Assembly: GCA_965275915.1 (NCBI GenBank)
Contig: CBDHYI010000008.1
Span: forward strand, 1,426,001-1,490,000
Direction of reading: 5' to 3'
Length of the DNA stretch: 64,000 nucleotides
DNA from: JBDWFY01 sp965275915
Lineage (GTDB): Bacteria; Pseudomonadota; Alphaproteobacteria; Rhizobiales; Stappiaceae
In this document: positions 43,101 through 52,792 of the stretch, one piece after another
Position numbering within the stretch: position 1 is the first letter of the stretch
Layout: each line of letters opens with the position of its first letter
The notes under the pieces: generated by a model
The model's input: the letters and a program-made list of their open reading frames with translations, nothing else
Told to the model about the DNA's origin: nothing
The model's database searches: none
Made by a program: the position numbers and the translations under genes

Positions 43101-46100
43101 CCTGCGCCGGTGACGCCGCTCAGCAATCCCGATGTGCCGGTGCTGGTTACGCGGGTGGCGGGCTCAACAACTGTCACGGACTTTGCGGTTCAGGTAACGG
43201 AAGATGTGCTGGATGATCAGGGCAACACCGTTTCCATGACCTTCTGGAAAAGGGCATCGGGAGCATCTGTCAGAGACGCCGGCGGTGTTGTGATCGATTA
43301 TCCGACCTACGATCAGGTGATCGCTCAGCTCGCGGACACGCCCGATACGGCCTGGGAAGTGCTGACAGGTGCGGAACTGACCTATATGGAGCGGTTCTTC
43401 GGCGAGAGCATCCCCGTCGAAAACCCCAATTCCATCAATGCAAGTGCCGTTGGCGCACTGGCCGGCCTGCTTGAGACGGCTGTCCGGGTCATGGATCAGC
43501 AGGCACTGCGGCTTGCGATCCAGGGGCCGCTGAAGCCCTATTTCCCGGGCGTTGAATTTGATATCGACAACGAGACATTCGTTGCGACTTCGAACCGGGA
43601 ACTGATCCCGATGTTCGAGGCGATCTTTACCGCCGCTCCGGCCGATGCGAGCGGCGCCAGCGACTGGCTGAATTCCTGGACGCCGATTATCAATGCCATG
43701 CTCGCCGATTACGACCGGCCCGGTGCCGGACTGGTGAGCAATCCGTTCCTGTTCACCAACATCGTCGCCGCCTATGAAAATATCGGACTGCCGGTCACTC
43801 TGAAGCAGGCGGCGATGGACCTTGGTATTCCCGAAAGCATCATGGATTTCGGCAGCGGCGCGCGGACCGGCACCGATGAGGGAGAGATGTTCTATCTCAC
43901 CTCCGGCAATGACACCGTGACCAGTGGTAAGGGCGCGGACGTGTTCGTGTTCGGCCGCGACTTCGGGCAGGACGTCATCAATGATTATGAAGAGGGTTCC
44001 GATGATTTTGACGTCATTCGCTTTGCGCATCTGAAATCCGATGAGGTGACGGCGACGCGTGAAGGACTCGACCTTGTTCTGACGGTCAATGCCACCGGTG
44101 ACACGATCCGGGTGATTGAGCAGTTCCATGAAATTATTCCCGGCAGCGGCGGCAGCGGAAACCTTCTGCCCAGCCGCGGCGTTGAGGAGATCGTCTTCGC
44201 CGATGGCGTTGTCTGGGCGCTTTCGGACATCGCACTCGCCGTTTCCCATGCCAAGGACACCGACGATGTTCTGACGGGGACCGACCATATCGATTACCTT
44301 GATGGCGGGCTTGGCAACGACGTTCTGAAGGGCGGTGACAATACGGACTTCTATGTTTTTGGAACCGGCTATGGTCACGACCGGATCGAAGAGCAGCATG
44401 ACGACAATTTTGCCAACACGTTCGATGCGGTGATTTTGGGCGCCGGGATCAAAAGAGAGGATCTTACCTTTACCCGGACCGGCGACTCCAACGATCTGAT
44501 CATGACGATCAACGGGACCACCGACCAGCTCGATATCATCAACCAGTTCAAGGCCACTTATCTCAGCCTGTCCAGCAACTCAAAAACCTGGTTCAATCGC
44601 ATTGAAGCCTTTGTGTTCGAAGACGGGACATCCATCAGTTGGGACGATATTGCCGGTCAGTTGATGATCGATGCGGGAACCGACGGTGATGATACGATCT
44701 ATGGCTTCTCGCGGCAGGATACGCTCGATGGCGGTGCCGGAAACGATCTGCTGATCGGCGGCAACGAGAATGACACCTACATATTCGGTCAGGGTTATGG
44801 CTATGACCGGGTCCATGATCAGCTTGATATTATCGTTTCCGGCGACACCGATACGGTGCGCATAAAGCCGGACCTGTTGCTGGACGATGCGACATTCTCG
44901 CGCGATGCGGACAGCGACAATGTGGTGATCGAGTTCGTGTCCGGCGAAAAACTCGAAGTGGTCGGTCAGTTTGATGCGACCTATACCGGGCCTTTCGGAA
45001 CGCGCTGGTTCAACCGGATCGAATATTTTGAGTTTTATGATGCCGCCGGCCAACAGGTGACCATCAATGATGTGCAGCTCATGGATCGGCTGCTCGATCA
45101 ATATCAGACCGGCGGCAATGACAGTGTTTACGGTTTCTACCGCAGCGACACGTTGCAAGGCGGGACTGGAGACGACTTCCTGTCGGGTCTGCTTGGCGGT
45201 GACACCTATGTCTACAATATCGGTGACGGCCACGACTCCATTCAAGATAACGCCGACAGCATCTTCGGTGATGATGGCGATCTGGTTTCTTTCGGTGCCG
45301 GAATTGCCGTTACCGATGTGACGGTCCGGCGAAACGCCAACGAGAACGATCTTGTTCTGGATATCGGAGCGCATGGCGGCAGCATTACGCTGATCAATCA
45401 GGTCTGGTATAGCTCCATCAATTATTCACCTGATCTGATTGAAGAAGTTCACTTCGCTGACGGGACCATCTGGAACGAGCAGGATCTGCATCGGCTTTAT
45501 CTTGAAGCGGCGAAGACTGACGGCAATGATGAGATCACCGGGTTCTTCAGCGCCAACACGCTGGATGGCGGTGCGGGTAACGACATTCTGCGTGGTGGCG
45601 ATGGCAATGACACCTATATATTTGGCCGCGGTTACGGAAACGACACAATCTACGAGGATGTGCGTATCGTCGTTTACGATGATGATGACAAGGTCATCTT
45701 CCAAGGCCTGAACCTGGATGATCTCACCATCGGCCGCGGTACGGCTAGTGACGATATCGTTTTCACGATCAATGACACCGGCGAGACATTGACCATCGTC
45801 GATCAAGGCCGAGACGCGTCCGGGTCAACCTGGTGGGATATCGAGACATTCGAGTTTGCCGACGGCACGGCGAAAACCGCACAGGAAATTTTCGCCTTGT
45901 TGCTGAACTCGGAAAAAACCGACGGCAACGATACGATCAAAGGCTTCAGCTATTCCGAAACGTTGGAAGGAGGACTGGGCGACGATTATCTGGAAGGCCG
46001 GAGAGGAAACGATACTTACATCTACAATCTGGGCGATGGCGCCGATACGATTGACGAGACACATCCGGGCGGCTCTCTGGACAAGATCGTGCTGGGTGGC

Positions 46101-49100
46101 GGAATTCTGCCCGAAGAAGTCACCGTAACGCGATCGGCCAACGGCGGTGATGATGTGACACTGACCTTCGTTGATGGCGGTTCCATCCTGCTCATCAGGC
46201 AATTGTGGAATGCCGCTGATGCCGGCATTGAGGAAATTGCTTTTGCCGATGGCACGATTTGGACGAAAGCAACCCTGAAGTCCAAAATTTTGGCCAATAG
46301 CCAGACAAACGGCAATGATGCCATCTATGGGTACAATGATGAGAACGACACGCTTCAAGGCGGCACAGGCGATGATGATCTCCAAGGTTTGAAGGGTGAC
46401 GATACCTATATCTACAATCCGGGTGATGGTTCGGACACGATAACGGAGCTCTTCCTGGGCGGTTACGATACGCTGCAACTTGGAGCCGGCATCACACCTG
46501 CCGATGTCACGGTTTCCCGTTCACCTGCCCCGTCCAACGATGTGAAATTGCACTTTTCCGACGGCGGCTCGGTTCTTCTCAAAGATCAGTTTTCGACCAG
46601 TTCCGATGTCGGCGTCGAGCGGATCCTTTTTGCCGACGGAACCGTCTGGTTCAACGCCCATCTTGAAGCCCTGCTCGGCAGACCTGTCAGCACTCCGGGC
46701 GATGACGAGATATTCGGCTCCAGTCTGCTTGATGACACGCTGAGCGGAGGACTTGGGAACGATGTGTTGGATGGTCTTGGCGGCAATGACACTTATCAGT
46801 ACGATTTGGGGGATGGTGCAGACATTGTTACGGAAGCCGCCTCCGCCGGCTCTGCCGACAAATTGTTGCTTGGAAGCGGCATTCTTCCTGCGGACGTCAC
46901 CGTGTCGCGTTCAACTGTCAACAGCAACGCGGTTTCCCTGCAGTTCCCTGACGGCGGGTCGGTAACGCTGACTGATCAACTGGGCACCTCGTCTGAGATT
47001 GGGGTGGAGCAGATCGAGTTTGCCGACGGTACGATTTGGAGCAACCAAGACCTCCTGGAGAGATTGATCAGTGCGACCTATACGACCGGTAACGACGTCA
47101 TCAATGGATCAGATTCCGTTCATGATGTCATCAAGGGTGGTCTCGGAGACGACGATCTGAATGGTTCTGACGGCAATGATATCTACCTCTACAGCTTAGG
47201 CGACGGCGCTGATACGATCTATGAACGAAACAGCAAGGGCAGCCTGGATCAGCTCGTCCTTGGCGCCGGTATTCTAACCGGCGACGTAACACTGGCTCGT
47301 TCGTCGAGTGATCTGGATGATGTAACGCTGTCCTTCTCCGATGGCGGTTCCGTTTTCCTCGATGAGCAGTTCAACACACCCGTTGAAGCGGGCGTCGAAG
47401 AGATTGTGTTCGCCGATGGCACTGTCTGGACACAGGAAGATCTGAAAGCGATGTTGATCGCGTCCAGCCAGACGTCCGGTGCTGACATCATCCGTGGCTT
47501 TGATGGGCGGGACGACACGCTTCAGGGTGGTCTTGGCAATGATGACCTCAGTGGCCTGAAGGGCGATGACACCTACATCTACAATCTGGGCGACGGGTCC
47601 GATACGATCTCCGAAGGCTTTATCAACGGAAATGCTGATAAGCTGCAGCTCGGTGCGGGCATTCTTCCCGGCGATGTAACAGTCACGCGATCCACCACCA
47701 AACCGGACGATGTGACGCTGACCTTGAGCGACGGAGGCACTGTTCTTCTTGAAAACCAGGTCCGTCAGGGCGCCGGGTACGGCGTTGAAGAAATTACTTT
47801 CGATGACGGCACGATCTGGACCAAGGCAACAATTCATTCAATGTTGATTGCAGCCTCCCAGACGGACGGCAACGATACCGTTCTGGGCTTTAATGGTGAG
47901 GACGACACGCTTCAGGGTGGTCTTGGCGATGACGATCTGAACGGCCTGAAGGGCAACGATACCTATATTTACAATCTGGGTGACGGGTCCGACACCATCA
48001 CCGAAGCGTTCCTGGGCGGAACGCTCGATAAACTGCAGTTAGGGACAGGGATTGCCCCGGCGAGTGTAACGGTTGCCAAATCGTCACTCGATGCGGATGA
48101 TGCGGTTCTGACATTCAGCGACGGCGGAACGATTACGCTCGTAAAGCAGCTGAACACCGGTGCGCATTACGGCGTTGAAGAGATCATTTTTTCAGATGGA
48201 ACCGTTTGGGCAAAGGCCGATCTGATCGCCACGATCGCCGCGCAGTCCGGCGGTTCAACCGGAAACGTCATCCTTGACGGCACTGCTTCGGCAGAAACCA
48301 TCAACGGAACATCCGGTGATGACGTGATCCGCGGTCAGGAAGGAGATGATACCCTCAACGGCAAGCAGGGCAACGACACCTATCTCTACAGCTCCGGCGA
48401 CGGCAATGATTTTCTGGACGATCAGGACCCGTCAACGACGTCCGTTGATATCCTGAAACTGACGGATCTGAATATCGCCGATGTGACCCTGTCTCGAGAA
48501 GGCAATGACCTCATTGTCACGACGAACGCGAATGGCCAGCGGATACAGGTTGACGATCAGCTCTACTCCGCCAACCATTTTTACGGCCTTGAACAGATCC
48601 AGTTTGCGGACGGAACCATCTGGGATCGGGACAAGATCAAGCTGGAGGCCTGGTATCGCGGAACCGATCAGGCCGACACGATTAACGCCAGTTCCACGGA
48701 CGACACACTCGATGGCGGTCTGGGCGATGACACGCTGAACGGCAAGCAAGGCAACGATACCTATGTCTACAGCTCCGGCGACGGTAATGACTTCCTTGAC
48801 GATCAGGATATCTCGACGACGTCCGTCGATATCTTGAAACTTACGGATCTGAACATTGCCGATGTGACCCTGTCTCGGGAAGGCAATGATCTCATCGTTG
48901 CAACCAACGCAAATGGTCAGCGGATTCAGGTTGACGATCAGTTTTACTCAGCCAACTACTTTTATGGCCTTGAGCAGATCCAGTTCGCGGACGGAACCAT
49001 CTGGGACCGGGACAAGATCAAGCTGGAGGCCTGGTATAGGGGAACCGATCAGGGTGAAACGATCAATGCAAGCACCACCGATGATACGATTGATGGGGGT

Positions 49101-49712
49101 CTTGGCGACGACACGCTGAACGGTAAAGCTGGGAACGACACCTATATCTATCGCTCCGGCGACGGCAACGATTTCTTGGACGATCAGGACACCTCGACAA
49201 CATCGGTTGATATCCTGAAACTCATTGATCTGGATGCAGCTGATGTGACGTTTACCAAACAAGATAGAGACCTCATAGTCACAACAGACACAAACGGTCA
49301 GACAATCCAGTTGGACGATCAATTCTATTCGACCAACTATTACTACGGTGTCGAGCAGGTTGTGTTTGCAGGCGGATCGACGATTGATCGGGACGGTATC
49401 AGGCAGAAGGTGGTCGACGATCAACAGACGTCCGGTGACGATCAGATCACCGGGTTCTCCAACCAGGACGACACATTCATCTTCAAGGGCTCGGACTTCG
49501 GTCATGACACAGTGACAGACTTTGAAGCCGGAACGTCCGGTGGCGATGTCATTGAGTTCAATACAGCCGTGTTCGGGGCCTATGCGGATCTTCTGGCCGC
49601 GGCAGCGGATAACGGCACCGATACGACAATTACGATTGATGCCGATTCCTCGGTGCTTCTGAAGAATGTCGTGATCGCCGATCTTCATCAGGATGATTTC
49701 CGGTTTGTCTGA
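40131..49712 (+). CDS. Giant RTX protein, 3193 aa, probable acylated pore-forming toxin or adhesin
   Basis: N-terminus: helical lead, then a hydrophobic, Ala/Gly/Val-rich stretch (about 85-145, AAGAAVGAVVVGGVTALPAF) like pore-forming RTX or colicin hairpins. Residues about 180-420 hold RTX nonapeptides (GGGGDDELFGGIGDDKLYGE). About 745-850 match the FrpC-like region DPLVFDLDGDGLELTA with EF-hand-like DLNGNGTIDD. From about 1245 there are 14 modules of about 125 residues, each with GGLGNDxLxG and DGxDTI followed by a haemolysin-related block ending FADGTIW. The C-terminus DDFRFV with a final strand is a type I secretion signal. Upstream of about 41.9 kb base composition is AT-rich; downstream it is GC-rich. 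ABC and MFP genes follow directly. Confidence 0.9.
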   Translation: MSKKIDDLVAAIASSLGEASNVLASNGYNQIAQGLSSLKDSIGLLAGTINPDTANVEPGFEDENAQRRAEVNKIIEILAATPIAVVAATAAGAAVGAVVVGGVTALPAFAIGLIGGLSVLAADAAASFLIGQLSSVGITLTGQAVDYSNSDKALTIVGTTSQDKIITTNYDDTVDGWLLGDEIANSGGSDIIDGGQGDDTAKYYLRSQISIAFLGNQEIAVSHQGENAGNDTLISIENVIGTKYTDYVSFDGVDIGVDVDLAGGDDSIAIAQHATGSLGLGVSVEGGFGEDTLTFFDPSSGPAWVDLSTGRAGFGTHSVGGGSSFYQLSGIENVYGTDGRNTLIGNEVKNIIDGLDDNDIIKGGGGDDELFGGIGDDKLYGEAGNDIVSGGADDDTIYASTGEDYYYGGDSTNFQNDDGEDTADFSAADQALLVTHEVDAAKGVNKAVVSSQSGNDYKSHLYSIEKVILSAFDDRVKIDDLDALFQKFGQEIDGGENSADGEGDIVDFSGLGEGVKLKRAPVNGAVIEDSNVTIKNFEKISLSNFDDNIDINVTETIVVEAGDGNDVVSIAGAASEIYLGSGSDILLHAALGSKIDLGTGGQADNDIVVYSPGTLAIGADGYDELLIMGVARAPGTVIRNAASESAYAYGLGGLVKVGFNGNGEMVFGTILSQHGVAEDFMYFANGNNDPFASSSDLTFGIRVGEIDVSAYQVRKLPDGISVKDNNGIWEFVSVILKEFRSGEYVAGTDPLVFDLDGDGLELTAVATGVGPQFDVDGDGFSEYTGWVDRDDGLLAIDLNGNGTIDDISELFGNATTSGFAELALYDTNSDGVIDANDTQFGDLLMWRDLDRDGETDSGELSTLSDLGIASIDLTATDDGTRIAQNTVARTGTFTYSDGTTGTVGDIEFRVNNFDSTYLGDTSVDLTIAATMPNLRGHGTLTDLHVALTLEGANGQLAQTIQTVLPTLNVIDLDEIRERAFDILEAWTKAPPAPVTPLSNPDVPVLVTRVAGSTTVTDFAVQVTEDVLDDQGNTVSMTFWKRASGASVRDAGGVVIDYPTYDQVIAQLADTPDTAWEVLTGAELTYMERFFGESIPVENPNSINASAVGALAGLLETAVRVMDQQALRLAIQGPLKPYFPGVEFDIDNETFVATSNRELIPMFEAIFTAAPADASGASDWLNSWTPIINAMLADYDRPGAGLVSNPFLFTNIVAAYENIGLPVTLKQAAMDLGIPESIMDFGSGARTGTDEGEMFYLTSGNDTVTSGKGADVFVFGRDFGQDVINDYEEGSDDFDVIRFAHLKSDEVTATREGLDLVLTVNATGDTIRVIEQFHEIIPGSGGSGNLLPSRGVEEIVFADGVVWALSDIALAVSHAKDTDDVLTGTDHIDYLDGGLGNDVLKGGDNTDFYVFGTGYGHDRIEEQHDDNFANTFDAVILGAGIKREDLTFTRTGDSNDLIMTINGTTDQLDIINQFKATYLSLSSNSKTWFNRIEAFVFEDGTSISWDDIAGQLMIDAGTDGDDTIYGFSRQDTLDGGAGNDLLIGGNENDTYIFGQGYGYDRVHDQLDIIVSGDTDTVRIKPDLLLDDATFSRDADSDNVVIEFVSGEKLEVVGQFDATYTGPFGTRWFNRIEYFEFYDAAGQQVTINDVQLMDRLLDQYQTGGNDSVYGFYRSDTLQGGTGDDFLSGLLGGDTYVYNIGDGHDSIQDNADSIFGDDGDLVSFGAGIAVTDVTVRRNANENDLVLDIGAHGGSITLINQVWYSSINYSPDLIEEVHFADGTIWNEQDLHRLYLEAAKTDGNDEITGFFSANTLDGGAGNDILRGGDGNDTYIFGRGYGNDTIYEDVRIVVYDDDDKVIFQGLNLDDLTIGRGTASDDIVFTINDTGETLTIVDQGRDASGSTWWDIETFEFADGTAKTAQEIFALLLNSEKTDGNDTIKGFSYSETLEGGLGDDYLEGRRGNDTYIYNLGDGADTIDETHPGGSLDKIVLGGGILPEEVTVTRSANGGDDVTLTFVDGGSILLIRQLWNAADAGIEEIAFADGTIWTKATLKSKILANSQTNGNDAIYGYNDENDTLQGGTGDDDLQGLKGDDTYIYNPGDGSDTITELFLGGYDTLQLGAGITPADVTVSRSPAPSNDVKLHFSDGGSVLLKDQFSTSSDVGVERILFADGTVWFNAHLEALLGRPVSTPGDDEIFGSSLLDDTLSGGLGNDVLDGLGGNDTYQYDLGDGADIVTEAASAGSADKLLLGSGILPADVTVSRSTVNSNAVSLQFPDGGSVTLTDQLGTSSEIGVEQIEFADGTIWSNQDLLERLISATYTTGNDVINGSDSVHDVIKGGLGDDDLNGSDGNDIYLYSLGDGADTIYERNSKGSLDQLVLGAGILTGDVTLARSSSDLDDVTLSFSDGGSVFLDEQFNTPVEAGVEEIVFADGTVWTQEDLKAMLIASSQTSGADIIRGFDGRDDTLQGGLGNDDLSGLKGDDTYIYNLGDGSDTISEGFINGNADKLQLGAGILPGDVTVTRSTTKPDDVTLTLSDGGTVLLENQVRQGAGYGVEEITFDDGTIWTKATIHSMLIAASQTDGNDTVLGFNGEDDTLQGGLGDDDLNGLKGNDTYIYNLGDGSDTITEAFLGGTLDKLQLGTGIAPASVTVAKSSLDADDAVLTFSDGGTITLVKQLNTGAHYGVEEIIFSDGTVWAKADLIATIAAQSGGSTGNVILDGTASAETINGTSGDDVIRGQEGDDTLNGKQGNDTYLYSSGDGNDFLDDQDPSTTSVDILKLTDLNIADVTLSREGNDLIVTTNANGQRIQVDDQLYSANHFYGLEQIQFADGTIWDRDKIKLEAWYRGTDQADTINASSTDDTLDGGLGDDTLNGKQGNDTYVYSSGDGNDFLDDQDISTTSVDILKLTDLNIADVTLSREGNDLIVATNANGQRIQVDDQFYSANYFYGLEQIQFADGTIWDRDKIKLEAWYRGTDQGETINASTTDDTIDGGLGDDTLNGKAGNDTYIYRSGDGNDFLDDQDTSTTSVDILKLIDLDAADVTFTKQDRDLIVTTDTNGQTIQLDDQFYSTNYYYGVEQVVFAGGSTIDRDGIRQKVVDDQQTSGDDQITGFSNQDDTFIFKGSDFGHDTVTDFEAGTSGGDVIEFNTAVFGAYADLLAAAADNGTDTTITIDADSSVLLKNVVIADLHQDDFRFV
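48355..49390 (+). repeat. Three near-identical 381-bp modules in the RTX gene
   Basis: The motif GNDTYLYSSGDGNDFLDDQD and its neighbours recur at 48371, 48752 and 49133, exactly 381 bp (127 codons) apart. The first two are almost identical, including GTTGACGATCAG and AAGCTGGAGGCCTGGTAT; the third is more diverged. Recent in-frame duplication by recombination. Confidence 0.88.
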
Positions 49713-49719
49713 GTGAGTG

Positions 49720-51453
49720 ATGCAGTCAGCGCGTAAAGGAATGCCTCGGCAGTCGCCGGTTGCCGAGGCTTTTTCCGCTTTAAGGTCCGCCTTTGTCGGC
49801 GTGGGTACGATCAGTCTGGTCATCAATCTTCTGATGCTGACCGGTCCGATGTTCATGTTGCAGATCTATGATCGGGTGCTGGCGAGCCATTCTGTGCCGA
49901 CCCTGGTGGTGATCTCCGGATTTGCAGCGATGCTTTATGTGTTCTTCGCCCTGCTTGAAGGGATCAGAGCCCGCAGCCTAAGCCGTCTGTCTCAGAAACT
50001 CGATGCTCAATTGACCGGCGCAAGTTTTGCCACCGGCATCGGACTGCCTTTGGCGCTTGGTTCCAAGAGCAAGGGGCTTGATCCCGTCCGGGATCTGGAA
50101 CAGATGCGCCAGTTCTGGGCCGGCCCCGGACCGGCTGCGATCTTTGATCTTCCCTGGATGCCGGTTTATTTGGGCATCGTCTTCATCCTGCATGTCTGGC
50201 TCGGTATTCTGGCGGTTGCCGGTGCTATCATCATTATGGTTCTGGTGCTCTTCAATGAGGTCATGGCCCGCAGCCCGACACGGGAGCTGTCTCAGCAGAG
50301 CGGCCGCAGAAGCACATATTCCGCCGCAGCCCGCAGGAATGCCGAGGTAATCAAGGCGATGGGCATGACGCGGGATCTGAAAGACCGCTGGCTCGGCTCA
50401 AGTGATGAGTTCTACAAGGCTCAGGCCAGATCGACGGACCGGGCGTCGTTCTTTTCCACCGCCATCAAAGCCTTCCGCTTCATGCTGCAATCGGCGGTAC
50501 TTGGCCTTGGTGCCTGGCTTGCCATCCGTCAGGAAATCACACCCGGTGTCATGATTGCCGCTTCGATCATCACGTCCAGGGCTCTGGCACCGGTCGAAAC
50601 AGCTGTAGCGCACTGGCGCAGCTTTGTCGGAGCGAGACAGAGCAAGAAGCGGCTCTCGGAAGTCCTTGTCGCCGGTCAGGACGAAAAGCCGGATATGACT
50701 CTGCCCGTGCCGGAAAAGATGCTGACCGTGGAAATGGTCGCAAGTGCGGCGCCGGGAGAACGGGTGCTGACCATTCAGGGAGCGAACTTTCGACTGTCCG
50801 CCGGAGAGGGGCTTGGCATCATCGGCCCGTCCGGGTCCGGCAAGACCAGCCTGATCCGGGCGATTGTCGGTGTCTGGCCGATCATGCGCGGCTCCGTCCG
50901 GCTCGACGGGGCCGAGCTTACCCAGTGGGAAGAAAAGCGGATCGGTTCCGCCATCGGTTATCTGCCTCAGGACGCGGAACTGTTCGACGGGACCGTCTCT
51001 GAAAATATCGCCCGGTTTGATCCGGAGCGTACCGCGGAAAAGGTCATCGCCGCAGCCCGGCTGGCCGATGTGCATGAGATGATCACCGGGCTTCCCGATG
51101 GCTATGACACGCCGATCGGGGAGGGCGGTGCTCGCCTTTCCGCCGGGCAAAGACAGAGGATTGGTCTCGCCCGTGCCCTTTACGGCGAACCGTTCCTGAT
51201 TGTTCTGGACGAGCCCAATTCCAATCTTGATGCGGAAGGGGAAATGGCCCTGACCGCGGCGATTAAAACCATGCGTGAGAAGGGCAGCATTGTCATCGTT
51301 GTGGCGCACCGGCCCAGTGCCGTTGCAGCCGTCGATCTGCTCCTGTTCATCAAGGATGGCAAGCAGGTTGCCTTCGGCCCCAAGGACGAAGTGCTGAAAC
51401 AGGTCACCCAACCTGGCGGTAAACAGCTTCCCAGAGGACTGGCAGGCACATGA
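49720..51453 (+). CDS. Type I secretion ABC transporter (PrtD-like)
   Basis: About 577 residues. TM domain with about six helices (LVINLLMLTGPMFMLQIYDR at the front), then the ATPase: Walker A GPSGSGKTSL, signature LSAGQRQRIGLARALYGEPF, Walker B IVLDEPNSNLD, H-loop IVVAHRPSAV. No peptidase C39 domain, as for RTX protease-type exporters. GTG 49717 or ATG 49720 may be the start; the RTX stop is at 49712. It should drive export of the RTX protein and, originally, of the products of the other cassettes. Confidence 0.95.
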   Translation: MQSARKGMPRQSPVAEAFSALRSAFVGVGTISLVINLLMLTGPMFMLQIYDRVLASHSVPTLVVISGFAAMLYVFFALLEGIRARSLSRLSQKLDAQLTGASFATGIGLPLALGSKSKGLDPVRDLEQMRQFWAGPGPAAIFDLPWMPVYLGIVFILHVWLGILAVAGAIIIMVLVLFNEVMARSPTRELSQQSGRRSTYSAAARRNAEVIKAMGMTRDLKDRWLGSSDEFYKAQARSTDRASFFSTAIKAFRFMLQSAVLGLGAWLAIRQEITPGVMIAASIITSRALAPVETAVAHWRSFVGARQSKKRLSEVLVAGQDEKPDMTLPVPEKMLTVEMVASAAPGERVLTIQGANFRLSAGEGLGIIGPSGSGKTSLIRAIVGVWPIMRGSVRLDGAELTQWEEKRIGSAIGYLPQDAELFDGTVSENIARFDPERTAEKVIAAARLADVHEMITGLPDGYDTPIGEGGARLSAGQRQRIGLARALYGEPFLIVLDEPNSNLDAEGEMALTAAIKTMREKGSIVIVVAHRPSAVAAVDLLLFIKDGKQVAFGPKDEVLKQVTQPGGKQLPRGLAGT

Positions 51454-52766
51454 ACGACAATTCTCCCGTGCGCCGTATCTCCCAGTCCTTGGGCCGTCAT
51501 ATCTGGCTGGGGATCGTAATCGTCTTTGTGCTGGTGGCCGGCATTGGCGGTGTTGCTGCTGTTGCGGAGATCAACGGTGCTGTGATTGCTCCGGGCGCCA
51601 TCGTTGTTGAGGGCAATGTCAAAAAGGTCCAGCATCAGGAAGGGGGCATTGTCGGCGAGATCCACATCGAGGACGGTCATCAAGTCGAGGCTGGTGATCT
51701 GTTGATCCGGCTCGACGATACGGTTGCTAAAGCCAATCTCTCCGTCACCAGCAAACGCCTGCGCCAGTCCCGTGCTCAGGAAGCCCGTCTTGCTGCCGAG
51801 TGGCGGTTTGAAAGAGAGATCACGTTTCCCGAAGAGCTCGAACAGGAAGCAGAAACGGACAAAACCGTCACAGAACTTCTGGAAAACCAGCAATCCCTGC
51901 TCACCGCCCGGCTTGACGGTCTTGAGGGGCGCAAGAACCAATTGAGCGAACAGATCGCCCAGTTCGAGGAACAGATCAAAGGTCTCAAGGTTCAGAAGAA
52001 AGCGAAGGAAATCAGTGACGGGCTGGTCAGGGAGCAACTCGAAGATTTTGAGAGCCTCCTGGAGAAGGGACTGGTCACAGAATCCCAGGTGATCGCCTTA
52101 AAGCGGGATCAGTCCGAACTGATGGGCGAACGGGGCGGTCTCATTGCCGAGATCGCAAGGGCAAAAGAGGCGATCAGCGAACGGAAAATACAGATCATTC
52201 AGATTGACGATGAATTCCGGGAGGACGTGCTTCAGTCCCTGCAGGAAATCAGGGCGGAAATTGCTGAACTTGTCGAGCAGAAGATCACGGCTGAAGACCG
52301 GATGAAGCGGATCGAGATCCGGGCACCGCGATCCGGCAATGTGCATCAGCTCAACGTTCACACGATCGGCGGTGTGATCTCGCCGGCTGATCTTCTGATG
52401 TTGATTGTTCCCGAAGATGTGGAACTGATCGTTGAAGCCCGGGTTCTGCCGACCGATGTCGATCAGATCCAACAGGGGCAGAGCGCCGTTGTGCGCATGG
52501 CTGCGCTTGATCAGCGCACTACGCCGGAGTTGACTGCAAAAGTCACCAGTATCTCAGCCGACCTTGCACGGGACGATGCGACAGGCGAGACATTCTACAC
52601 CGCCCGCTTGTTTATTCCCGACACCGAACTTGAAAAGCTCAACGGCCAGATCCTGATCCCCGGCATGCCGGTCGAGAGTTTTATCCAGACCGGCGAACGC
52701 ACCGTGCTTTCGTATCTAGTCAAGCCCCTGCAGGATCAGATCGCGCATGCGCTGAGAGAGAACTGA
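51450..52766 (+). CDS. Type I secretion membrane-fusion protein (HlyD/PrtE-like)
   Basis: 438 residues: one TM (about 20-45), lipoyl half GNVKKVQHQEGGIVGEIHIE, long coiled coil (about 95-290), second lipoyl half RAPRSGNVHQLNVHTIGGVI and beta-barrel with the conserved HlyD end (VESFIQTGERTVLSYLVKPL). Overlaps the ABC gene by 4 bp. The outer-membrane TolC partner is not in the window. Confidence 0.95.
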   Translation: MNDNSPVRRISQSLGRHIWLGIVIVFVLVAGIGGVAAVAEINGAVIAPGAIVVEGNVKKVQHQEGGIVGEIHIEDGHQVEAGDLLIRLDDTVAKANLSVTSKRLRQSRAQEARLAAEWRFEREITFPEELEQEAETDKTVTELLENQQSLLTARLDGLEGRKNQLSEQIAQFEEQIKGLKVQKKAKEISDGLVREQLEDFESLLEKGLVTESQVIALKRDQSELMGERGGLIAEIARAKEAISERKIQIIQIDDEFREDVLQSLQEIRAEIAELVEQKITAEDRMKRIEIRAPRSGNVHQLNVHTIGGVISPADLLMLIVPEDVELIVEARVLPTDVDQIQQGQSAVVRMAALDQRTTPELTAKVTSISADLARDDATGETFYTARLFIPDTELEKLNGQILIPGMPVESFIQTGERTVLSYLVKPLQDQIAHALREN

Positions 52767-52792
52767 GGTGCTGCTTTATGTCAGCGGTCTGC

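Noticed and set aside
43164..44399. Long minus-strand open frames inside the RTX gene (also near 45.8, 47.3 and 48.9 kb)
   Set aside because: The translations are antisense images of the GGxGxD and DGTIW repeats (low complexity, no domains) and the plus-strand RTX frame is unbroken.
48355..49390. Regular spacing that could suggest a CRISPR-like array
   Set aside because: Units are 381 bp, in frame with the RTX repeats, and there are no short unique spacers.
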